Assembly (NCBI GenBank): GCA_026393835.1
Contig: JAPKZK010000133.1
Location: 1 to 40,999 of the forward strand
Length of the DNA stretch: 40,999 bases
Direction of reading: 5' to 3'
Source of the DNA: Candidatus Aminicenantota bacterium
GTDB taxonomy: Bacteria > Acidobacteriota > Aminicenantia > UBA2199
Shown here: positions 34,525 to 40,999 of the stretch, piece by piece
How positions within the stretch are numbered: the stretch's first letter is position 1
Layout: the number at the start of each line of letters is the position of its first letter
Notes under the pieces: model-generated
What the model was told of the DNA's origin: nothing
The model's input: the letters and a program-made list of their open reading frames with translations, nothing else
The model's database searches: none
Program-made: the position numbers and the translations under genes

Positions 34525-35151
34525 CTATTTTTCAACCGTTATCTTTCGCTTCTTCTTTTTCTTTTTTTCCACGGAGAAACCGAATTTCCCGATAAGAGCG
34601 CCGGACTGGTAATATTTCCCGTGGGAATAGCATACGGGATTGGCGTGGGAAAGATTGAAGGCCCCGGTTTTCAGGTCCAGGTGGGCCTTCGATCCATGCA
34701 CGGCCACTATTTCAGCTAAAAACATGTGATGCGTCCCAAGTGGCTTAATTTCCCTGACCACGCATTCCAGGTTCACCGGGGATTCGGCTATCAGCGGCGC
34801 TTTTATTTTGTCGGCGGGGAAAGGGGTCAACTGCATTTCTTTAAACTTGTCCACATCCCGGCCGGACTTGACGCCGCACCAATCCGTGGCAAAGGCCAGT
34901 TCTTTACCCACCAGGTTGAGGCCGAACTCCCGGTATTTTTCTATAAAACCATAGGAAAATCTTTCGGGTCGTACAGAGATGTAACACATGGGGGGTTCGG
35001 TGCAGACGATCCCGGTCCAGGCCACGGTCATGATATTGTATTCCGCCGCCATATCGCCGGAAGTCACCATGACGACGGGCAACGGGAAAAGCATGGTACC
35101 CGGTTTCCAGGTTACTTTCTCAAATGTATCCGGGTTTGTTTTTGTCTTCAT
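34525..35151 (-). CDS. Flavin reductase-like FMN-binding (flavoredoxin-type) protein
   Basis: A 208-residue protein of the flavin reductase/flavoredoxin family. It opens KVTWKPGTMLFPLPVVMVTS and continues with NIMTVAWTGIVCTEPPMCYISVRPERFSY, the FMN-binding split-barrel core, then FGLNLVGKELAFATDWCGV and VVREIKPLGTHHMFLAEIVAV. Family members bind FMN and transfer electrons in anaerobes or reduce flavin for oxygenases. The C-terminus carries an unusual run of lysines (VEKKKKKKRKITVEK), encoded by poly-A/G DNA that could be slippage-prone. AAGGA precedes the ATG, and a promoter with perfect TTGACA lies upstream. Confidence 0.9.
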   Translation of the reverse strand: MKTKTNPDTFEKVTWKPGTMLFPLPVVMVTSGDMAAEYNIMTVAWTGIVCTEPPMCYISVRPERFSYGFIEKYREFGLNLVGKELAFATDWCGVKSGRDVDKFKEMQLTPFPADKIKAPLIAESPVNLECVVREIKPLGTHHMFLAEIVAVHGSKAHLDLKTGAFNLSHANPVCYSHGKYYQSGALIGKFGFSVEKKKKKKRKITVEK

Positions 35152-35190
35152 ACCGGTTCCTTATTCATCGATGTTGTTTATTTTTCAAAA

Positions 35191-35219
35191 ATAGTACCAT
35201 ATCCACTACCCTATGTCAA
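35191..35219 (-). promoter_or_regulatory. Promoter of the flavin reductase-like gene
   Basis: On the minus strand, TTGACA (complement of 35214-35219), a 17-bp spacer and TACTAT (complement of 35191-35196), about 40 nt before the ATG at 35151. Confidence 0.6.
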
Positions 35220-35344
35220 ATGATAAAAAGGGATACACAAGTTTTTTCTTTTAACCCCCATATTCACAGTTCAATAATACGTCCATAAGGTCCAAATGTC
35301 AACTAAAAAACTTTGGTTCTTGCTTCGTGCCTTTGTGGCTATTT

Positions 35345-36439
35345 TCACAGCAGGCTTTCGAAAAACAATTGAATCCCCCAGCGGTAACTCCGTCCCTGGG
35401 GATAATATACCGCCTGGGTAGGATCAAAATATAAGATATTGTTTCTCACCATATCCCGCAATAATTCTTTTAACCGGGGAATCTCTATGGGAAGTTTCTC
35501 CAAATCGATACTTCTTACGGTCTCCTTTTCATCGATCACCCGCAGCACCTGTCTTTTGCCTTCATCAAATTCGGCATAATGGGCGATCATTCCTCTCATC
35601 TTATCTTTTATCAACGCGAGAACCGCATCGGTGGGTTTGTTGAAACGTTCATTCAATATATCCTGGATTTCCCACATGCTGCCGCCCACGGTGTCCCATA
35701 TCATTTCCGCTTCTCCCCGGGTTAACGTATAATCTTTTATCTTTGAATATTTCTCCAGGTTTAACAGCCATTCCATTACATCTTCTTTTGACAGGTAATC
35801 CACTTTATAAAAGGAGGAGGATTTTTTAAGTTTCGAATCGTTGTATACGGTATCCAAGAAATACCCGTCCGAAGAGGCAATAATAATATGCGCCAGGTGG
35901 CTCTCTTTGGTCATGGCAACAAAAAAATTGAATAGTGCGATGATCAGGTGGCGGTCCTTATCATTGTTGATATATATCCTGTCCAACGCTTGAAGTTCAT
36001 CGATGATCAATATGGGTTTGATTCCTTTTTTATTCGCTGCTAAGAATTCGGATTTCATGACCTTAAAAGGGTCGGCGCGTTTTTCCAGGATTTGCTTCTC
36101 TACTGTTGAACTGATCTTAAAAAACCCGATATTTATATCGGATGTCAATTTCTCCTTTTTTTCGCCTTTTCCTTCGACATGGAAAAAGCTTTTTAGGAAA
36201 TCCTCATAGACATTTGTAAAGGTTTCCCGTAAATTCAAGAACTTGACATCCAGGTGCTGTTCTTTTTCCAATTGTTGGAAGAATCTATACAGCAGCGTGG
36301 TTTTCCCTGATGATTTGGGGCCATGAAGAAAGAGAATGGACTCAGGCCGTATATTGATATATTCGGCCAGGTAGGATAGTTCTCTTTGCCTGTTTATAAA
36401 TGCAACATCCTTCCGGAATTCCAGGTTATTTTTAATCAT
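35345..36439 (-). CDS. DEXX-box (ATPase_2, archaeal-type STAND) ATPase
   Basis: A 364-residue AAA+/STAND-related ATPase when started at ATG 36439. The opening NNLEFRKDVAFINRQREL leads to Walker A HGPKSSGKTTLL and Walker B ILIIDELQALDRI (the DEXX box). A winged-helix-like C-terminus (RLKELLRDMVRNNILYFDP) is typical of the ATPase_2 family, known mainly from archaea and anaerobes and sometimes fused to nucleases; here no nuclease domain is seen. The longer frame from 36484 is unlikely because it would include the -35 and -10 boxes. No Shine-Dalgarno precedes the chosen ATG except GGGG. It lies just downstream of the restriction-modification gene. Function unknown. Confidence 0.85.
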   Translation of the reverse strand: MIKNNLEFRKDVAFINRQRELSYLAEYINIRPESILFLHGPKSSGKTTLLYRFFQQLEKEQHLDVKFLNLRETFTNVYEDFLKSFFHVEGKGEKKEKLTSDINIGFFKISSTVEKQILEKRADPFKVMKSEFLAANKKGIKPILIIDELQALDRIYINNDKDRHLIIALFNFFVAMTKESHLAHIIIASSDGYFLDTVYNDSKLKKSSSFYKVDYLSKEDVMEWLLNLEKYSKIKDYTLTRGEAEMIWDTVGGSMWEIQDILNERFNKPTDAVLALIKDKMRGMIAHYAEFDEGKRQVLRVIDEKETVRSIDLEKLPIEIPRLKELLRDMVRNNILYFDPTQAVYYPQGRSYRWGIQLFFESLL

Positions 36440-36445
36440 GCCCCA

Positions 36446-36474
36446 ATTATAATACCTCTGTTTCTTTTTTTCAA
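36446..36474 (-). promoter_or_regulatory. Promoter placed for a leaderless transcript (DEXX ATPase)
   Basis: On the minus strand, TTGAAA (complement of 36469-36474), a 17-bp spacer and a perfect TATAAT (complement of 36446-36451). Only six bases separate TATAAT from the ATG at 36437-36439, so transcription should begin at or next to the start codon. Confidence 0.6.
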
Positions 36475-36527
36475 CTAATAACAAAACGATCAGGATGGAA
36501 AAGAGAGATACAAGTAATTTTCTTCTT

Positions 36528-39399
36528 TTATTTTCTCGTTGACCCTTCGAAAATGGCGATCTCCTCTGCAGTCAGTCCATATAATTCATATACAAGGGCA
36601 TCGATCTGGCGGTCGGTTGCGTCGATCCGGCGCTGAATCATCTCCTGATCGTGCTGCGTTTTGACTGAGTCTTTATTCTTATGGAGATTCAACATGGTTT
36701 CGACCAGCTTTACCATCTCATCATGAAGCGATTTGTCTTTGGGAATGGAAAAGTCGATACCGCGGATGGGGATTTTTTCAATATATATTTTTTGTTGGAG
36801 GAGCCGCCCTCTTTTCTGGATATCCCCCAAAACAGAACATAATCTGCCAAGGAATCTCCAAATCAAAGAAGAATTGAGAATTCCAAGTAAATACTTATCA
36901 TCAATTGGAATAAAAAAACAGGTCTTATTAAGATAAAATGAATTATAATCCAATGAAAAGCGACTTTCCATGGCGATCTCAGGAAAAACTATCTTCGGTT
37001 TCTCAAACTCTTCATAATAATCTACCGTATCCTGTATCTCATACCATTTATAAGCCCCAGGTTTTCTTCCTTTCCATTCACCACCTCGCCAGTTATTTGG
37101 CCTGGGGGTGAGTTTTTCCTTGAATTGCAAAAGATGCCTTTCTATTGATGGGTATTTATTAATATCGATTCCCCTTCGAGTAAATATTAGGAAACGATCT
37201 TTGTAATAAATGCAGTATTTCCGGACGTCATCCCCGCTAACAAACGGCTTGATGACCTCACTACAGCCAGGGTCCTCCGCAATCAGTCGATCCCGTGTCG
37301 TGCTGTCGATAACAAACGCCTCGTTAAGGCCTGTCAATACACCTCGAAAGATTTTCCCTTCCACATAATCGCCAAGTGGAATTCCATTAGTCTTCATCTT
37401 TTCAAAAATGGATACTTCACCACTGTCCGCCAATGTCCAGTTTTCGCCGCTAATAGACCGCTTATCGAGCTTTTTGCCGTTCGCTTCCACTTCATCGCTC
37501 AAAGAATCGAAATTCAATCTCTTTATCGGCGCATAGTTGAATAGCTGATCTTTTAATATTTCACGACCCAGGATGATAATAGCCGGGAAAGTCGCCGCGC
37601 CTTGAAACACGGGCAATTCACCGAAATCTACTATCTGATCTATTCGCGATTCCCGCGAGATATATTCTCTAAGGGCTTTGCCATAATTCGCCCGCATCCA
37701 CTTATTGGAGCAAATCATACCGAAAAGGCCATCTGTTTTCAAAACTTTCAAGCCTTTCTCAAAAAAGTAAACATACAAATCCGCCGTGCCGGCATAAGTC
37801 TGGTAACGCTCTTTTACAAAATTCTTAAATTCTTCCCCAAGACTCTCCTGGCGTACATACGGCGGATTCCCGATTACCACATCAAAGCCCCCTTTAACCA
37901 TGACTCCCGCAAACTCATGATTCCAATCAAATGGATTCACCCTTCGCAATTCTTCCGGGTCGGGAAACATTTTGCTCTTAAAATATTCCGGCCCAATCAA
38001 ACTGTTGCCGCATTTTATGTTTTTTCTTAGATCCGGCAGCACCGTCTCCTTAAAAAGGGTCCGTTCCTCGTGCAGTTCATCACGGTCGGTATCTTCAAGG
38101 GCCTTAAGGGAAAGCGAAAAACACGTCACTTCAACCGCCTGTGGATCGATGTCGACTCCGAACAGGTTATTGAGAAGTATCCCGCGTTTAAGCCTGGCCG
38201 TTAGACGCACACGCCCGTCAGCGTCATAATAAGCATCGTCTTTGTCCCGGGCGGTCAGTTTTTTTTTACCGTCATAATAGCGAATATGCCATTCGATTAA
38301 GGCAGTATAAGCGCCCACCAGGAAAGAACCTGAACCGCAAGCCGGGTCGAGAATCTTTAGTTTTGCCGCATCCTCCGGGGTTTGACATTTTGCCAATAAT
38401 TTCCCTACCGTGTTTTTTACGATGTAATCGACAATATACTGCGGTGTATAATAGACGCCACCGGCCTTTCTCACTTCCGGTTTTTCCTCGATTTTTACCC
38501 GCTGTTCCGTAGTTCTTACCACCCTTCCAAGGAACCGTTCATAAATCGTACCCAGGATTTCCACCGGCATAACGGCAAAATTGATATGCGAATTTTCCGG
38601 TTGTAATGAGCGGATAATATCGCTTACCACCTTGTTTGATACCGCCACATTTTCCAGTTCGGGCCGCTCCTGGAAAATACTGCCGTTGTAAAATTTATTG
38701 AGCCTGTCGAAAATATCGCGGCAAGCGTTGAACCACCCCGTGTCGCTGTCGGCTAGGCCATCTTTCTCCACCCTTTCCGCCAACCGTTCCAGGTAATCCT
38801 CTTCTATTTCTCTATCGGATAAGGCTTTCACAAATATTAACCGGTCGATCAGCAACTGGACGGCGGCGGTAATCAGAATGCCGTCGGCCTGGGGGTTGTG
38901 TTTTTTCATGTCTTTTGCCAGGCGCACACGCCACCCCTTTTGGTCGTCGTCCATATCGCTGAGAAATGCCTTATCCGGCGGGGTGCGGTTTGTTTTTAGT
39001 TTCTTAGGCGAAAGCGCCAATGCCCAGAGACCTTTGGGGTCGCTGCCATTCCGTGTCCGCGCCGCGCGCCGCATGTTATCGCGCTCGAAAATCTCCCAAA
39101 GCCGGTCAAACTGCGTCACGAAATCCTCGCATTTCCAATTAATCGCCAGGAAATTTACCAGGGCTTTCGGGTTATCCACATGCATTGTGCAGTCGATCAC
39201 CAGGAATTCCTCGAAATCCGAGAGCACGGCGAAATCGATTCTCCGCGCCGGGGATAGGCTTTGGGTAGAATAAGCATAAGCATAGACCTGGTTTAGCCAG
39301 CGGGGGTCGTGCATATCGTATTTAACCTGTTTGGCGTCCATTAAGAGTAGGTGTTGGCCGTCCAACTGCAGGATATAATCCGGGCGTTTACCGGAGCGG
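36528..39399 (-). CDS. Type IIG-like restriction-modification protein, main portion (downstream of frameshift)
   Basis: The main part of an Eco57I/TaqI-like methyltransferase-nuclease. Corrected for a one-base frameshift, the whole protein has about 1012 residues from ATG 39565. The nuclease motif is PDYILQLDGQ with D63, then MDAKQ (D77, K79), a PD-(D/E)XK pattern. Methyltransferase motif I is DPACGSGSF (D407) and motif IV is NPPYVRQE (N567), so an N6-adenine methylase. A TaqI-like target-recognition domain fills the C-terminal third (GENWTLADSGEVSIFEKMK onward). Such single-chain enzymes cut and methylate DNA. Read alone from the TTG at 39365, the frame would lose the nuclease Asp but keep the methylase. 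Confidence 0.85.
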
Positions 39400-39565
39400 G
39401 TAGGCCGACGTTACGGGTGTTCCAATTGAGGTAGTCGAAAAGCGGGCGGATAAAATTGTTTTCAATCATAGCTTCGGCCTGGTTACGCAAGCGCGCTTCG
39501 TTGGCCTTGAAGTCATTGACAAGTTCTTCGATTTTAATTTTACTCTGTTCTTTCGTATACGGCAT
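39341..39565 (-). CDS. Type IIG-like restriction-modification protein, N-terminal portion (ends at frameshift)
   Basis: The first 55 codons of the restriction-modification gene, starting MPYTKEQSKIKIEELVNDF and reaching FDYLNWNTRNVGLP. The frame then changes and stops at 39341-39343 after an unrelated tail. Adding one base to the GGG run at 39398-39400 (CCC on the coding strand) restores LPRSGKRPDY and joins the main portion. I choose ATG 39565 because a perfect TATAAT lies six bases upstream; the ATG at 39583 would be upstream of that promoter box. If the shift is real, the full-length enzyme cannot be made in this cell population. Confidence 0.75.
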   Translation of the reverse strand: MPYTKEQSKIKIEELVNDFKANEARLRNQAEAMIENNFIRPLFDYLNWNTRNVGLPAPVNARIISCSWTANTYS

Positions 39566-39571
39566 GTGAAA

Positions 39572-39600
39572 ATTATATCTCATTTCGATTAACGAGTAAA
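39572..39600 (-). promoter_or_regulatory. Promoter placed for a leaderless transcript (restriction-modification gene)
   Basis: On the minus strand, TTTACT (complement of 39595-39600), a 17-bp spacer and a perfect TATAAT (complement of 39572-39577), then six bases to ATG 39565. Same geometry as at 36446-36474. Confidence 0.5.
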
Positions 39601-39736
39601 CAAAGTAAAGGGATTTTTTTGTTGGTATTTAATTGCTCTTATCCGAAACCCACCGGTTAATGAAAGCACTCGACGAGATTGAAATAGAAGAGTAGACGCG
39701 AAGAAAAAACAAGGAAGAGCGGAGGAAAAGATAAAG

Positions 39737-39762
39737 TGATGAATGATGAATGATGAATGATG
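39737..39762. repeat. Heptanucleotide repeat, inverted orientation (AATGATG)x3
   Basis: Three full AATGATG units (39742-39762) with a partial unit before them, the reverse complement of the CATCATT arrays at 8050, 23003 and 25007. The surrounding purine-rich DNA (39680-39780) resembles the complement of the region just before the 25007 array. The rest of 39601-39840 holds nothing I recognise. Confidence 0.85.
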
Positions 39763-39840
39763 AAGAAAAGATGGAAGAGTGGAAAAACAATCTGTGGATA
39801 AAAATCCACGGAACACACGGGCGCCTAAAAATCAGCCAGG

Positions 39841-40320
39841 TTAATGAGGCAGTAAATAACTGTGCCTTTCAACTTTGCGATTATTAAACTTCAAAAGGAT
39901 AGGTGTAATCGGGATATTGAAATGGTCTACAAAAACAACTGTTTTCATCATGTAAAAGGGCGAAAAATCAAAATTTATCGTCCACCCGTCCACGTCCTCA
40001 ACTCGATCGTGAATCGCAATGCCAAAACATTGCCGTCCTTCTTTTCTTAATTTTTTCAAAATCTCAACCCCATCGGAAATACATGAATGGCAATCCCTTA
40101 AATTGAAGATTAAAACATGAATCGTGCCATTTTGGGGGATTAAGCGATCCAATTTTAGTTCACTTCCACTAAGATCAAACACAGTCGCTTCTTCGATGTT
40201 ATTTATGGCAAAAGGATCTGCTGGTTTCCTAACAATGACAAACTTAAAAATGACCACCAAAATAATTGCAAAGGCTAAGACTCCAACTCCTATATTCAAA
40301 AGCAATTCGTATCTTTTCAT
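39841..40320 (-). CDS. Membrane-anchored thioredoxin-like protein (TlpA-like)
   Basis: A 159-residue protein. The N-terminal anchor is LLNIGVGVLAFAIILVVIF. The rest suggests a thioredoxin fold facing the periplasm: a strand VLIFNLRDCHSCISDGVEIL with CHSC in the C-x-x-C position, and NIPITPILLKF, which carries the cis-proline position (TP). The fold is slightly shorter than standard TlpA/AhpC-type domains, and the active-site context RDCHSC lacks the usual WCxxC tryptophan, so redox activity is likely but not certain. It starts 9 nt after the stop of the gene upstream, with AAAGGA in between; the two form an operon. Confidence 0.7.
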   Translation of the reverse strand: MKRYELLLNIGVGVLAFAIILVVIFKFVIVRKPADPFAINNIEEATVFDLSGSELKLDRLIPQNGTIHVLIFNLRDCHSCISDGVEILKKLRKEGRQCFGIAIHDRVEDVDGWTINFDFSPFYMMKTVVFVDHFNIPITPILLKFNNRKVERHSYLLPH

Positions 40321-40329
40321 CTTTTCCTT

Positions 40330-40999
40330 TTAATCGGTTAGGGCATAAATGTTAATTGTACAATTTTCAGTGCCTTCATCCTCGCCGGGGTTGCCGGTGG
40401 CGTAGCAATAATATTTCCCGTCATGGGCGGCCAGGAAATAATCGTCGATAAAAAAAGTATTTTCCAGTTTCATGGTATCGACATTATAAAAGAGCAGGGC
40501 AAATTTTTTAAGTTTATCGCTGCACGTGCGCAGTTGTAAAACCAGGTAACCGCCTTCCACGACTGCTTTTGTTATGCGCGAATAACCGGTCTTCCATTTA
40601 AAAATATTTCTCCCAAATGTTTGCGGGTCTTCACCCATTTTGCCCAGGTCATAAAAATCGGCCGGCATTTTTTTATAGAATGAGGGAGTTTCCAATGGCC
40701 ATTCTTTTAAAAGTTTTAATTGATCGACAGAAACTTCAAAAACCTTCAATTTGTCTTCAGCAAGGACGAAGACGCTTTTTTTATGGTAAACAATATAGAA
40801 ATCCATATTGCCATAGTTTTTTGTTTTATCATGCCATTCTTCCAGCAGGTTTACCGCTGCTTTGCCGTCGCTATTAAAAATTTTTAAAAGATTGACATGG
40901 GTCTTTTCACCCTTAATATCCAGGAAATTAAGACCTGTTAGGAACCATTTATTATCCAGGAAAAGTGCATCTCGTACGACATGCGGATAATAATCCCGT
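40330..40999 (-). CDS. Probable beta-propeller-like protein, 5' end outside window
   Basis: The minus-strand frame is open from its stop at 40330-40332 to the end of the window, at least 222 residues, and must begin further on; an ATG at 40806 is internal. The visible part is made of short strand-rich units with aromatic and acidic turns, for example ALFLDNKWFLTGLNFLDIKG, FYIVYHKKSVFVLAEDKLKV and YLVLQLRTCSDKLKKFALLF, about 40-50 residues apart. This is the rhythm of a 6-bladed beta-propeller, a class often encoded beside membrane thioredoxin-like proteins in anaerobes. No sequence motif fixes the family. Operon with the thioredoxin-like gene. Confidence 0.55.
   Translation of the reverse strand, partial: RDYYPHVVRDALFLDNKWFLTGLNFLDIKGEKTHVNLLKIFNSDGKAAVNLLEEWHDKTKNYGNMDFYIVYHKKSVFVLAEDKLKVFEVSVDQLKLLKEWPLETPSFYKKMPADFYDLGKMGEDPQTFGRNIFKWKTGYSRITKAVVEGGYLVLQLRTCSDKLKKFALLFYNVDTMKLENTFFIDDYFLAAHDGKYYCYATGNPGEDEGTENCTINIYALTD

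Overview
The window reads as a bacterial chromosome segment of moderate G+C content. Several genes point to a Gram-negative cell plan: a tripartite RND efflux system needing an outer membrane, a Tat component, and periplasm-facing proteins. Strong Shine-Dalgarno sequences and sigma70-type promoters (TTGACA, 17-bp spacer, TATAAT) recur. The gene mix includes an Rpn-type nuclease, an AAA/PD-(D/E)XK protein, several STAND or DEXX ATPases, a KTSC protein, many decayed small genes, and intergenic DNA full of short tandem repeats. It resembles uncultured lineages such as Aminicenantes or Desulfobacterota, but that assignment is a guess. I saw no rRNA, tRNA or CRISPR array.

Layout. 1-858: a REP-associated tyrosine (HUH) transposase cut by the window edge. 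1074-4449: a SIR2-HerA (Nezha-type) anti-phage operon under a consensus promoter, with a KTSC-domain gene overlapping its 3' end. 4450-5472: mostly non-coding, with remnants of a nucleotidyltransferase and a phosphoesterase. 5514-16548: mainly housekeeping genes: ridA, an ABC ATPase, a 4Fe-4S protein, tatA, lepA, an M48 protease with TPRs, a cysteine synthase, pyrC and a secreted TPR protein. 16646-19582: a small membrane protein, an Rpn nuclease, then a 0.58-kb non-coding array of 21-22-bp repeats bounded by inverted repeats. 19583-22820: a second NAD-linked immune-type operon on the minus strand, a SIR2-like/TIR fusion overlapping a frameshifted nSTAND ATPase with two WD40 repeats. 23091-24884: an AAA/PD-(D/E)XK gene flanked by matching composite repeats.

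25219-34128: an efflux operon of adaptor, two different RND permeases and an MFS transporter, in the same order as E. coli mdtABCD. 34150-35151: a PilZ protein and a flavin reductase-like protein. 35345-39565: a DEXX ATPase and a single-chain (type IIG-like) restriction-modification gene broken by a one-base frameshift. 39841-40999: a thioredoxin-like membrane protein downstream of a gene that runs off the window.

The most interesting points are: (i) two SIR2-based immune-type operons about 15 kb apart, one with apparently intact SIR2 catalytic residues and one in which they are replaced and a TIR domain is fused on; (ii) the 21-bp-periodic array; (iii) three accessory genes whose perfect TATAAT boxes lie only 6-7 nt from the likely start codon, which predicts leaderless mRNAs; (iv) one-base frameshifts in two immune-type genes.
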